Positions 35,892 through 47,719 of a DNA stretch of 64,000 nt are shown piece after piece. Position 1 is the first letter of the stretch; every line of letters begins with the position of its first letter. Below the pieces are notes generated by a model that had not been told where the DNA came from, searched no databases, and saw nothing but the letters and a program-made list of their open reading frames with translations. The position numbers were made by a program, and so were the translations under genes. This DNA is from Cephalotus follicularis (Eukaryota; Streptophyta; Magnoliopsida; Oxalidales; Cephalotaceae), in NCBI GenBank assembly GCA_001972305.1, contig BDDD01000925.1, positions 83,689-147,688 on the forward strand. Direction: 5' to 3'.

Positions 35892-37582
35892 AGCTTTCAC
35901 ACCATGTGCGGATGCTCGGAAAAAGTAAACCCCTCGGGTTGAGACATATAAATGTCCTCTTCAAGATGCCAATTCAAGAATGTCAGCTTGACATCCATTT
36001 GCCATATCTCATAATCATAATGAGTGGCAATAGCAAGAAAAATCCTAATTGATTTAAGCATGGCGACATGTGAGAAAGTCTCAGTATAGTCGACTCCATT
36101 TCATTGCCTATACCCTTTTGCCACTAATCGAACTTTATAAGTCTCGATTTTTCCATATGCATTCATCTTTTTCTTGAAGATCCATTTGCAGCCAATAGGC
36201 ACTATGCCTTTGGGTGCTTCAACCGAATTCCAAACTTGGTCGGAGTACATGGAATCCATTTCGGATTTCATGGCTCCTAGCCATGCTTCAAATTCAGTAC
36301 CCTGTACTACCTCCTGATAGCCGGTAGGCTCGTCATCTTCAATGATATTAATCTCATCGGTACCATCAATGAGGAAACCATACCTCTCAGTTGCTAATGG
36401 GATCCTGTCTGATCTCCTCAAAGGAGCTCTGCCTAACTGAGAACCATTCTCAGCCTGAGATCCTATCTCAGCTGTGTCTGTTGAAGGTCCAACCTTCAAC
36501 TCCTCCATTTGCTATGTGGTTTCTACCTGTGGAAACTCCTTGAGTTCCACTTTACTCCCACTGTTTCCTTCAAGAATGTATTCCTTCTCTAGGAACACAG
36601 CATTTCACGAAACAAAAATTCTATGTTCGCTAGGGTGGTAGAAGTAGTATCCTTTAGTTTCTTTAGGATACCCCGCAAACCTGCAACGGTCCGACCGCAC
36701 TTCCAGCTTATCCGCATCAAACCTCTTGACATAAGCCAAACAGCCCCAAACCTTTAAATGGCTCAGGCTGGGTTTCCTCCCTGACCATACCTGGTATGGA
36801 GTAGAAGGTACAGATTTAGAAGGAATCTGATTCAATACATAAGCAGCTATATCTAGGGCATAACCCCAGAGATAGGTAATGTCAGTAAAAGACATCATCG
36901 ATCGAACCATGTCCAACAAGGTCTGATTCCTCCTTCCGGACACACCATTATGCTGTGGTGTTCCAGGAGGTGTCCACTGAGATAGAATTTCATTATCTCT
37001 AAGATAACCTAGGAATTTAGCTGACAGGTATTCACCATCTCGGTCCGACCGAAGTATTTTAATAGATTTACCTGTCTGTTTTCCTACTTCAAGTCTGAAC
37101 TCCTTAAATTTCTCAAAGGATTATGACTTGTGTTTCATCAGATACATATAACCATACGTAGATAAATCAGCAGTAAAGGTTATGAAGTAGATGTAACCTC
37201 CTCAAGCATTGACTGACATAGGACCACATATGTCAGTATGGACTAAGCCCAGTAAGTCCATAGCCCTTTCTCCTTGACCAGAGAAGGGAGATTTTATCAT
37301 CTTTCCCAATAAACAGGATTCACAAGTTTTTTAGGACTCCAAGTACTGGATATCTAGAAGATCATCCTTAACTAACTGTGATAGTCTAGCATCACTAAGA
37401 TGACCAAGTCTACAATGCCAAATAAAGGTTTTATTCAACTCCGTTTGTCTTTGTCTTTTCTTATTATTATTTTACTCAATGGAAAAGATATTTGACTGTG
37501 AAGTATTTAAAACATATAATCCATTGTCGATAACACAATTATCAACACAAACATTGTTTGAATATATAAAACATCCAATGTC
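35892..37582 (-). pseudogene. Copia-2 integrase and RT N-terminal part
   Basis: In sense it has the zinc region (HCRLGHLSD ... CESCLLGK), the integrase core with HTDICGP and RSDRDGEY, then the HNGVSGRRNQ block. The third catalytic residue, normally Glu (SERRN in relatives), reads Gly at 36,935-36,937. The integrase tail (YLWGYALDIAAYVLNQ) and the RT start (NSVEAPKGIVPIGCKWIFKKK, QMDVK) follow. Several stops, for example near 36,103 and 37,124, break the frame. The RT continues on the far side of H at 33,707. Confidence 0.88.
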
Positions 37583-38799
37583 TCAGAATCTAAGCTCCAA
37601 GCCCAATAAACATAAGTGAGAAACGTTTATAATGTTCCGAACAATATTCATAACATAATAACAAGGATCCAATGTCAAAATAAAATTATTACACAAACAA
37701 ATATCATAAACACCAACAGCTTGAGCAATAATCCTAGATCCATCGCCAAGCCTCAAGTCCAGTTCTCTGGCTCCAAGCTTTCTAACTTTTCTTAGTCCTT
37801 GCAATGAATTGCAAAGATTAGTTCCACATCCAGTATCTAATACCCATGAAGAACTACTATTTGGCGCTATATTAAGTTCAATCATGAACATACCTGATGT
37901 ACTAGCACCATGCGGGTTATCAGCTGAGACTCCAGCAACAGCAACACGACAATCCTTTTTCCAGTGCCCGGTCTTACTACACTGGAAACAAGCACCTTCA
38001 GCAGCTAACTTATTCATCTGGTCTTTGGCAACATTTCCACTAGCTCCAAGCTTACCCTTCTTCTTCTTCTTCTACTTCTTCTTACCCTTGCCTTTTGTGT
38101 TGACAGGCACGAGCACGCCCTTCCCTTTAAAGGAAGACGAGGCACTACCCTTTCCTTCAGTAGACCTAGAAGAAGAAGGAAGAAGCAGGGACTGGGTCTT
38201 TGACTTCCCAGAGTCAAAATCGGTCTCAGCCATCCTCAACATGGTAATCAGCTCAGATAGAGTCACCTCTATCTTGTTCATGTGAAAATTCACCAAGAAC
38301 TATGAGAACGACCTAGGAAGGGACGTCAAAATAAGATCCACATATAAATCATGGTCCGGGACAAACCCTAGTTGAGCCAGCTGCTCAATCATGTCTATCA
38401 TTTTCAATCCATGCTCATGGACTGAAGCTCCCTCTTGCATTGAAGAGTTTGCGTGACAGATTGAACCTTTGAGTCCTAGACTCAGCCTCATACATCTCCT
38501 GAAGGTGGAGTAGTATAGCAGATAAGGTCTCAATCTTCTCATTTTGACGCTGAATCTCAGGTGTCATCCCAAGGAGGGCAAGACATCTAGGCTGGTCATC
38601 ATCCTCTAGCCACTTGGCTAGTCGCTCACTCTCTTCGGGCGTAGGGTCTTCACCCAGTGAAGGAGGCCCCCCCAATCATCACATAGGCCATTTTATTGGC
38701 CGTAAGGACGATTTTTAGGTTTCGATGCCAATCGTTGAAGTTGGGGCCTTCAAGTTTGTTTGTCTTAAGTATACGGGACATTGCATTTGATAAATCCAT
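37583..38799 (-). pseudogene. Copia-2 gag and protease
   Basis: It starts at an ATG giving MDLSNAMSRILKT, then KLEGPNFNDWHRNLKI, a typical copia gag opening. Frameshifts and stops near 38,645 and 38,300 break the middle (ESERLAKWLEDDDQ, MYEAESRTQRF and HEHGLKMIDMI blocks). The zinc knuckle CFQCSKTGHWKKDC and the protease WVLDTGCGTNLC motif follow in the last 144 codons. Gag would form particles and the protease would cut the polyprotein; neither is intact. Confidence 0.87.
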
Positions 38800-40541
38800 A
38801 CTAGCAACCTAGATAAGGAAATACAAACATGAGTTAGCATTTATTCCAATTTTAATATATGACAACCATAACACTTGGTCTTTAGTACTTATTGTTCCTC
38901 CCACTATTCTAATCGTATCCCATACCCCCATATGGAACTCGAGAAGTCCAACTTCCTAGTGGGGATTGGAATCCATCGCAATCATATTATGGCCTCAGTT
39001 AGGGTATGACAAACCATAATATATCCAATGGGTAGGCTATCTTGCCAATTTGTATCTAATACAAGATCCAATCATAAAATTCGGCCTTATATTCAATATG
39101 GTCTCAGCTAGGGCATGACAAACCATCAGAATTTTGATAAGTTAAACACCCACAATTTTCATTGGAATGCACTAGTTTTAACACCCACACGTAGGCGTGT
39201 CCAAGTGCTAAAACATAGCCACCATTTTTGGTGCCCAACACCGACGTTGATATAGTATCCCAAAATTATCAGCCTCATAACTCAGGAACACTACTCAACA
39301 AAAATTGTGGAAGGCCACGGGGAACCACTCCATGGGTTCCTACGTTCAGACTTATTGTTAAGTTTGAGGGAATTGTGGTCTCACATTTTAATTACCTAGA
39401 CATTAATTAATTCATTGGTTGCATTAGCCTATACCAATTAATTACAGCTTAACATGTATGACGTGTATCTTATGCACCTTGGACATATTTCTAAAATATA
39501 TCAATGGATTGGCAAGGACATTATAAGTAGTGACTTGAGCCCAAAGTCACTACTAGGTCTTCCTAGGTGTAAGAATTTATATCTATCTATTACAAAAAAT
39601 ACCATGCATACCCTTCAAAAGTCTTGTACTCCATTTTTCCTTTCCTCTATCTCTCCATGCAAGATCTTCATTTACAAAGGTGTACTTTACATTTTGAAAA
39701 TTACATTTAAAATTTAGAAGGAGAAATTACAAAAGTAAGGAAAAATGAATGGCGCTCGCAGGCACCTTATTACAGACCATTAAAGATAACAAATAAATAA
39801 ATCCATCCAAACAAGAAAAACCATAAACTAGGTCAATGTCCTTTTAGGCCATCCATTGTGCATAAGACTTAAAATTATATCCAATATAATTTAACACAAA
39901 TAAACAAATTCCATAAATAATAACCAATTATAAAATTTAATTTGAGGATTGTTAATTGGTTAAACTCCCACTAAATTAAGCAATGATTTTAATTTTCTAA
40001 GTGTCATAATACATAAAATCCAATTTTATTAAAAATAGATTTTTTTTTTATAGTTAGGCTACAACGTTGATGCTTTCCCATAAGGCGTCGACGCTTTCCC
40101 AGAAGGCATCGATGCTTATGTCTAAGGCGCAAAACATATTTAAAACATGTGGGCGTCGATGCTTCACGATGAAGTCGACGCTTACGAAAAACACAGAGAT
40201 AAGCGTCGACGCTTAATCAAAAGCATCGATGCTTAAACCTCCTGAACAGGTACTGCAATTTGTAAATTATAGAATTCAAGAGTTTGAACTCAATGATTTC
40301 ATTATATCTGCCAATAGCAAACATTTGACAGCCTCAAACTACACTATGTAGGTTTCCAAAACATGTTCAAATCCAATTGTAACATAATCTCCGAGACAAT
40401 ATCACAAAGAAATCAAATTTCATTTCAAGTTTCATTAAGGCACTTTGAAAAATAAAGTTTAACTATAAAACATATCCATTCATTAAACTCTATATCAGTT
40501 CATCATCCTAGGCAAGAATTCAACTAAGGATGATGTGGATG
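38800..40541 (-). other. Copia-2 leader between PBS and gag
   Basis: A long noncoding leader of 1.7 kb. The segment 39,740-40,541 is homologous to the leader of element G. The upstream half in the plus direction (38,820-39,740) is AT-rich with no recognised content. No gene is seen. Confidence 0.75.
40055..40240. repeat. GTCGAC palindrome array in Copia-2 leader
   Basis: Eight or so sites: ACGTTGATGC, GGCGTCGACGC, GGCATCGATGC, GGCGTCGATGC, AAGTCGACGC, AAGCGTCGACGC and AAGCATCGATGC. Neighbouring full sites are about 20 bp apart in the clearest stretches. Confidence 0.85.
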
Positions 40542-40553
40542 TCTCTTATACCA
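40542..40553 (-). promoter_or_regulatory. Degenerate primer binding site of Copia-2
   Basis: Minus strand TGGTATAAGAGA, two mismatches to TGGTATCAGAGC, one base after the LTR. Confidence 0.85.
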
Positions 40554-40554
40554 C

Positions 40555-42479
40555 TGAAGAAAATGGTAAAACATCTTCAGAGCCAAAAATGTAGTTTGGG
40601 TTATATGGTGTAGAATAAAACTTTTAAAACATAAATGGCAGTGGAAAAACACCTTTAACAAAACAAAACCAGTCCATTATGGCAAGAACACAAGCCACAA
40701 GGATCACCACATCATCTACTTAATTAAATTAGTGTCACCAATGGCATGCAAAGGTGACAGACAAGCATGGAAACAAGAGAGGGAGACAAAAAGATATACC
40801 AGCGGGTGATGGCTCCTTCTTTCTCTGCCGCTACATGCTTGGGAAGATTCCTTGGTTGTTGTCCTTGAATTTGAAATGCTACAACTCATTCCAGAAGATT
40901 GTACAACCAGCAAGAACACACAATTCTCACACACTCTCTCTCTAAGTTTAGGAAGAGTAAATTATGATTGACAAGAGAAATAAAAAACAATCCACCCGGC
41001 AGGAGATGAGAGAGAGAACGTGCCCACGATGTGTGATCATGCACAGGTTGCACAACTTGTATAAAGCATCGACGCTTTCAATAAAAGTATCGATGCCTAT
41101 ATATAACATAGAACTAACACGTTGACGTCTTTCTAAAAGACATCGACGCCTATACAAGTGTTAAGCGTCGACACTTCTCAGAAGGCGTCGACGCTTTGTC
41201 AAATGTTATGGACGCTTTGTCAAATGTTATGCGTCGACGCTTTCCCAGAAGGCGTCAACGCTTTGGCTGGCAAGTGAAGCAAATAGAGTCTAACTCTTTT
41301 AGTGATTTCATTTACCCTTTCAATATTGATTAAGTAAGATTAAACAAATGCGTTTCTATAAAATGTAAAATCCACTTAACCGATATTTGATAAAATTTCA
41401 CCCAGACTTAATATGTCTAACATATTAAAGAACTAATCATTATTAGGCAGGGACCCTGTAAAATCTTGGTTAAAATCGGAGGTGTTCATAAATTACTGAA
41501 ATACCCCTAGGGTCCGGTTTAGCCATTCTAAATAGTCCTAGACCAATTTAAATGCTCTCAGAATAATATCAAATATTATCCATATAGAAAAATTAATCTA
41601 ATTAATTTCCCCATAATTTATTATACACCGCCGTAACGCAAGACTTTCTAAGTCGTCGGTTCACGTGTACTATAATCCCTTGTCATTCTTTGTCCCGATT
41701 GAGGTCTAGGATAAGGATACGTGTCAACCCTAGATAATACCTCAATATCTAAAATATATGATTATTACTAGCACCGTTGGCAGATTCTCCAGAAATCCAA
41801 TTTCCAATCTACCTTATTGCACACTCGCTTATATTCGTATAGATTCGATCATACACAAAGACCACCCGATTTCCAGTCCTGCGTAAGAATTGGGTAAGGC
41901 GGAGATCAAAGCATAACCATCCCAATACAATATAGAGCAGTTGCTCAGGTCTAAGGATCATACGAGTTTGAGCACTCGCTAAGTGACTAACACTTATACA
42001 CAACCGCAACAAGTAGGAGTTACTACTGACACGAGAATAGCGATTATCCAAACAGTGTCTCCTATGCGAATCTAGTTCATTGTACACGATCCCAGCACGC
42101 ACCCCGTATTTGCCCTAGTATCCAACATAGATGGTAGTGAGAGAATCCATCCTCCAATTCCATGAGCAGGCAATATACGCGCAAATCTTTTCGGTTCACT
42201 AATGCCAACAAAGTGAACCTATGACTTGGAATTAATTTGACATGAGGAATAAGGTAACCAATCTCACAACCTCCATGCTAGGCATCCAATCTTATGGCAG
42301 GGCATCACAAGCGTAAGCAGGTAAATAATAAAATACTTCAATTAAGTGATAAAACACAAATGATATTTCCATAACAAATTAGCACATTTCATATATATAA
42401 GGAATAAGATTGTTTATGTACATGGATCGATACAATACGACAGCCCATCTAATGGCTTGTTGTGTCATCTCACCTAGCA
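40555..42479 (-). mobile_element. Copia-2 5' LTR
   Basis: On plus, TGAAGAAAATGG to CACCTAGCA. It is shorter than the 3' LTR through deletions, for example near 41,000 and 41,812. A GTATAT donor-like site at 40,794-40,799 follows the conserved GGAGCCATCAC block. Confidence 0.85.
41060..41275. repeat. GTCGAC palindrome array, Copia-2 5' LTR
   Basis: Counterpart of the array at 7,395. Sites GCATCGACGC, GTATCGATGC, ACGTTGACGTC, ACATCGACGCC, GCGTCGACAC and GCGTCGACGC, many about 20-21 bp apart. Confidence 0.85.
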
Positions 42480-42868
42480 GTGTGTACCCTAGCTAGACCT
42501 CCATGGTTGTTGTGTTGCTTTGTTTGTTGTCCCTTATGGATAGGGATGATGTGGGTGAGGGTTGATTGGACTATGTCTAGGGTTTTGTGTGTTCTTCCTT
42601 GTGAGCCATTGTTAGTGTCCAATTCTGGGGTTTATGGAAACCCTAGCTTTATCGACACGTTGTGCCCAATGCTTGGGTTTTTTTGTTTCGATTTAATTGG
42701 ATGTTGATTAGAGTTCCTTGGCATTTATTCGGACGATTCGGACATAGATTAGGGCATCTCATTGCTTGGGGATTAATCTATTTGTCAAAAATTAAAGTTA
42801 ATCGGCCCTAACCCCTATAGTCTGAGTTGATAAGTCTTTCGTTGTGCTTGGGCCGAGCGATCCCAACA
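42480..42868 (+). mobile_element. Copia-1 3' LTR, right part
   Basis: Continuation of the LTR broken at 6,650. It ends ATCCCAACA, the same end as LTR F, and abuts Sirevirus pol codons directly. It contains no gene. Confidence 0.72.
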
Positions 42869-43354
42869 AGGAATTCATCCTTTGACTTACATACATGCTC
42901 CAATGCTGATTTCGGATGATATAAAGTAGATAGAAAGAGTACTAGTGGCACTTGCCAATTTCTAGGGAATATGCTCATTTCTTAGTTTAGCAAGAAACAA
43001 AACTCGGTAGCACTTTCCACTACCGAAGCTGAGTATATTGCCACAGGAAGTTGTTGTGCATAAGTAATGTGGATGAAACAACAACTTCTAAAATATGGCT
43101 TTAGTCTTGAAAAAGTGCTCATAAGGTGTGATAACACTAGTGCAATTTGCTTAGGAAATAATTTCGTACACCACTCAAGAACTAAGCACATAGATATTAG
43201 ATATCACTTTATAAATGACCACATTGAAAAAGGGGATATCGAACTAGTCTTCGTACCTATACAAGACCAAGTCGCTAACATCTTCACTAAACCCTTAGAT
43301 GAACAAACATTCTCAAAATTTAGATTGGAATTAGGTTTGTGTGAAATTGAGTGA
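42869..43354 (+). pseudogene. SIRE-D RNase H fragment
   Basis: It begins at the segment equivalent to the [10 protein letters not shown] block of SIRE-B and runs through [28 protein letters not shown] and [13 protein letters not shown] to LGLCEIE and TGA. Stops stand at positions where SIRE-C has Trp (TGG to TAG), Gln (CAA to TAA) and Gly. These are mainly C to T or G to A changes, typical of old methylated DNA. Confidence 0.9.
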
Positions 43355-43702
43355 TTGACATGATTACATGCTTATATGTTTTTGCTTTATGTGCTTATAT
43401 GTTCATTTTTTGCATCATTTGCATTCATTAAATCGCGTTATCAAGAAATCGGAAGAAAACAGAGAAAAGCGTCGATGCCTAGGATAAAAGCGTCAGTGCT
43501 TTACACTAGAATTATAGGGCTCGAATTGTGCAAAACACTCTGCTTTACCTAAAAGCTTCGATGCTTTAGACGTATTTTAAGTCATAAACGCTCGACAGTT
43601 AGTCACTTTTCACAAAATCCCTAACTCTCAAAACCTATTTCTGGCGATTTCAAGGTGATTTCCTACCGAAAATCACTTCTAAACCACATACAATTACCGA
43701 AA
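43355..43702. repeat. SIRE-D pol to extra-ORF spacer with GTCGAC-type sites
   Basis: Noncoding. Sites GCGTCGATGCC, GCGTCAGTGC, CTTCGATGC and ACGCTCGACA lie at 43,468-43,598. Confidence 0.65.
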
Positions 43703-44912
43703 ATGCCTAAAAGCAAGAATGTGGATTTTGGACAAGGCTCAATGAGGAAGAAAAGCATTGGGAAAAAGGGGAGAGCAAGAAATGTTGAGGAATCTTCACC
43801 GGAAGACTTCCCTCAGGTTCTGAGGTATCCCGGGGCATACTATAAACGCAAAATCTTAGTTTTTAAGACTTTAGATTTCTATTTTTGCGTTAATGAAGGA
43901 TTTCCAATTGTTGAATGGTTAGATGCCGAAGAATTAGGTCCGCTTTTTAGAATAAATCTCCCTCATTACCCAGATTTGATGAAGGAGTTTTATATGAATA
44001 TATTACCTAGTTCAAGTGTCAATTTGTATACTAGGGTGAAAAATAGGAAAATTAATTTAAGTTTCACTACCTTAGCTACTATTTTAGAAATCCCTTATGT
44101 TGGCACTAGGGCTTGGTGCCAACGACATTGGGCTATCGATAGTGAATTTAACAAAGAAGAGTGTGTGTGATTATTGTTTGGTGAAAACGATAAGTATTAC
44201 AAAGGATGTACTCTAGGAACCTAAGCCTTCACCATAGATTCCTACATCGTGCAGTAGCTACACACATTTTGCCTAAAGCTGGTGGGTTCGATGAAGTGAC
44301 CCATATGGAAGCATTCACAATGTTCCATATTATCACGGGTCAAAGAATTTGTATACCGAAGCTTATCTTGAACCATATGCAAGCTATGCACTCTAGAGAA
44401 AACACTATGTTGCCCTATCATAATATTATAACCAAGATCCTCATGCACTTTGGTGTGGACTTGAAGTGCATCATGCACTTCAAAGCGCCGACAAATTAGG
44501 AAAGGGAACCTTAGGTAGAATTGGGGTTCATAAAGCACAAAAGGCTTGGGACTTGGATTCCTAGAGATGAGGACTCAAATAGGGTAATTGGTGAAGATGA
44601 GGAAGGAGGAAAAGAAGGAGGAGATAAGGTTCAAGGTGAAGAAGACCTGCATCGAGTGTTAATTTGCCAAGAAACCAATTTGAAGGACTTATGCAAGCTA
44701 TTAAAGGCATGAAAATGGACATTCAAACAATTAAGCGGAGGCAAAAGAGGAGAGAAAGAAAGCTTGTGGAGAAAGGAGTTATTGGCGACGAAGGTTTTAC
44801 AACCTCCTCAAGCCAAGATTACGAAGCAACCCAAAGAGAAGAAGACGGAGGCACCGACGACATGGGCAATATTGATGGAGATGATGACACGAATGACAAT
44901 ATGGATGGTTGA
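43703..44912 (+). pseudogene. SIRE-D extra ORF after pol (putative plant transposon protein domain)
   Basis: It starts MPKSKNVDFGQGS with a Lys/Arg-rich N-terminus. The PGAYYKRKILV block, then LHRAVATHILPKAGGFDEVTH and HMEAFTMFHI mark the same domain as in SIRE-B, C and E. A TGA at 44,168-44,170 and a frameshift near 44,490 break it. The C-terminus has a helical Lys-rich stretch (GMKMDIQTIKRRQKRRERK) and an acidic GGTDDMG tail ending at TGA. No membrane segment is seen. Confidence 0.82.
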
Positions 44913-45334
44913 GCTTTAGTCTTTCATGTCATCATTCATTTTGCATTTTGAAAACTTTGGTATTTTGTAATTTGTTATGATTAGACAATGTTTTGTAATT
45001 TAAAGGTTTTGATATTTTGTGCTTTGAATGCCTTGTATTGTGAAAACAATGAATTATCATGTTATGTTTTGAATGTTTAATGATATAAATTATGTTTTCG
45101 CACCTATTACTCTTAGCTTTTTTTGATGTTATAATGAAAAGGGGGAGAATAGTGAGGAGAATGATAAAGTTGAAAAACAATAACCCTTGTCATATTAAGG
45201 GGGAGTTATATGACTAAGGGGGAGCTAGTTCGTATTTTACAAATGAATTGGCACTTATGCATTGTTATATGTTATTATGTTTTCAACTTGTCCAAAATGT
45301 AGCAAATTTTTGTCATCATCAAAAAGGGGGAGAT
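44913..45334 (+). other. SIRE-D 3' untranslated region with four purine tracts
   Basis: AAAAGGGGGAG-like runs occur at 45,137, 45,197, 45,216 and 45,321-45,334; the last abuts the LTR and is the functional polypurine tract. Multiple tracts at this place are a reported Sirevirus trait. No gene is seen. Confidence 0.8.
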
Positions 45335-46440
45335 TGTTGACATTTATGCCTCAATCCAAATTTTGATGATAACATATTTGCATTTAACGAAGTTTCCTTT
45401 TGTGCAAGTAAAGATAAAACATTGCAAAGTCAAAACAAGGAATTACAGAAATAGGGCTAAGCGTCGACGATTCTGATACAACCGTCAACGCTTAAGGAGA
45501 CCTTAGAAGCCTGAGTGCAAAGCGTCAACAGTTGAAGAGCTTTAAGCCAAGGAAAAATTGCTTAAAGCGTCGATGGTCAAAGGAAAGCGTCAGCGCTTAA
45601 GACAAAGGCGCCAACGCTTAAGGATCTCATATCAGCGCTTTATTCCAGAGATTTTTAAGGACAAATGATTCATTCAAAGCGGCGACGCTATGGAAAAACC
45701 GTCAGCGCTTTGTGCCAAACCGTCGACAACAACTCCAAACCTTCAACACTTTGAGTAGACAAATTCAAATTCAAATGTACAACGGTCAAATAAGCGGCGA
45801 CGCTTAAGGCAATACCATCGATGCTTTGCGCGCTGGAAACAATCATGGATTTCATTTTTAAGCGCCGTTTTTAAAACAACAAGTACCGAAACATCTCCAA
45901 CAGCTCTTTTACTTTACCAACGGCCATAAACTGAAGAATACAATATAAAGAAGCCAAGAACAAGATAAAAGAAGAACAAGAACATCAAGATCAATCAACA
46001 ACTTTCAAAGTTCATATCAAAGCAATATCAAGTTCTTTATTGTCTATTTGTGAGCAATCAATTCTGTAATTACATAGCTATATCCAACCTTTTGAGAGGT
46101 TGTATTCAAACACAAAACCTCTTTGTAATCTTTGATTGTAATAGGGGAGTGAACCCAAAAAGATTGTAAGTGATTGAGGTCAATCACAAAGAAGTATAAA
46201 GGTGCACCGAATAGCCCGTGCAAATTTATTCGGAGATTAGTGGAATCTCAAGGAGATCATTGGGAAAAGTGGATGTAGGCAAGAGATTAGCCGAACCACT
46301 ATAAATTTCGTGTTTGCATTCCCTAACTCTCTCCTTTTACTTATATTGTTTATTTGCTCTTGTTGATTTATCTAGTTTATTTTCATAGTCTAATTTGATT
46401 TTCCGGAAAAGTTCATTAGATTTCTTAATACTATTAATAT
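45335..46440 (+). mobile_element. SIRE-D 3' LTR
   Basis: It starts TGTTGACATTTATG after the purine tract and matches the other Sirevirus LTRs. A TATAAAG is at 45,944-45,950. Its end is unclear: the final two dozen bases seem to be missing where LTR F begins, so the right border is approximate. Confidence 0.8.
45458..45850. repeat. GTCGAC palindrome array, SIRE-D LTR
   Basis: About 15 sites such as GCGTCGACGA, ACCGTCAACGC, GCGTCGATGG, GGCGCCAACGC, GCGGCGACGC and CCGTCGACAA, 18-30 bp apart. It lies 95 bp upstream of TATAAAG. Confidence 0.85.
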
Positions 46441-47603
46441 TGGCAAAATCACTTGTGTTTAATCTTATAATTGAAGTAAATTAAAATTAATCTACTTACA
46501 CTTGTGATGCCCAGACATAAGGTTGGATGCCAAGCATGGAGGCAATGGGATTGGTTACCTTACTCCTTATGTCAGATTAGTTCCAAGTCATAAGTTCACT
46601 TTGTGGGCATTAGTGAACCGGGTAGACTTGCGCGCATGTTTCCTGCTTCCAGAAAAGGAGGATGGATAATTTCATTACCATCTGACTTGAACACTAGGGA
46701 AAATAAGGGGTACACGTTGGAGCGTGTACATAGAACAGGACCCGCGTGGAAACACTAATGGGATAGTCACTGTTCAAGTGTCAATAGTGATTTCCACTTG
46801 TTGCGGTTGTGTATAAGTGTTGGACAACTCGTCTGATCGTTTGACATGAGCGACTACTCTATGTTGTATGGAGACTATCATACTTTGATCTCCATCTTAC
46901 CTAGTTCTTTTGAGGAGCTGGCAAACGATGGTATTTGGGCATGATCGAATCTATATGAATATAAGCGAGTGCGCAACATGGGATCTTCACACCTGAGCGA
47001 AGGTGATAGGCTCTAAACTAGTCTGATTGTACTTTAGACTTATGAAATCCTCGGCCAAGGTTAAGGTGGACTGGAAATTGGATTTTCGAAGAGTCTACCA
47101 AAGGTCCTAATAATGATCAGATATTTTAAGTAACTGAGGTAAAACTAGAGTTGACACAATTCCTTACTCTAGACCTTAGTCGGGGCCAAGTATGACAAAG
47201 GATTATAGTACGCATGAACCGACGACTATTGGGTCCCTACCCGATGATGATATCTCTATAAATATGTTGGACATATTTAAGTCTTGGTGAAACTTATAAA
47301 AATCATATATCAGTTTGGTGGATTTTATGAGGTATGTTACCATTGGATGATAACACATGTTATTACCTCATTTGATTTTACCAAATTAATAAATGAAGGG
47401 AAATGAAAAAATCACTAAAAATATGTTGGACACATTTAAGTGATTATTGTTTACTTCTTGGAGAAGTTAACACATGGTTTTAAGTGCTTTCATGATATAG
47501 GGCATGTGGCATGTCATTAAGTAAGTTAGACTTAAGTTATAATATAAAATTAAGCCAATAAAAGCCAAGAGAAGAGAGAAAAACGGGATTGACATGTTGA
47601 AGC

Positions 47604-47709
47604 TTCTTGAACAAGCCAAGAAAAGGAAGATATTTTAAAAGTCTTCAAACTTCTTGAACAAGCCATTCCAAGCTTCTTGAACAAGACATTCCAAGCTTCT
47701 TGAAGAAGC
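47604..47709 (+). promoter_or_regulatory. TTCTTGAA array (heat-shock-element-like) in LTR F
   Basis: Four copies of TTCTTGAA start at 47,604, 47,651, 47,674 and 47,697. The last three lie 23 bp apart, and the last reads GCTTCTTGAAGAAGC. The array ends about 10-15 bp before TATAAAAG. TTCnnGAA is the core of plant heat-shock elements; activity is not shown by sequence. Confidence 0.6.
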
Positions 47710-47719
47710 CATTTTTGGT

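Larger units (their letters stand above)
6651..42479 (-). mobile_element. Copia-2: Ty1/copia element interrupted by SIRE-C and solo LTR H
   Basis: On the minus strand the order is 5' LTR (40,555-42,479), PBS, leader, gag, protease, integrase, RT, RNase H, polypurine tract and 3' LTR (6,651-8,880). The element lies in the 3' LTR of Copia-1. Flanking pentamers GTTTG (6,646-6,650) and GTGTG (42,480-42,484) look like a TSD with one mismatch. Removing SIRE-C and H leaves about 10 kb, a normal size for a long-LTR copia element. Its LTRs differ by several indels, more than those of SIRE-B and SIRE-C, in keeping with its older place in the nest. Confidence 0.85.
42869..46440 (+). mobile_element. SIRE-D: 3' part of a Sirevirus-like element, outermost layer of the nest
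   Basis: Pol end, spacer, extra ORF, untranslated region with four purine tracts, and 3' LTR, all on plus. It begins mid-RNase H exactly where the Copia-1 LTR ends, so Copia-1 was inserted into it and the 5' part lies left of the window. It is more decayed than SIRE-B or SIRE-C. Confidence 0.85.
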
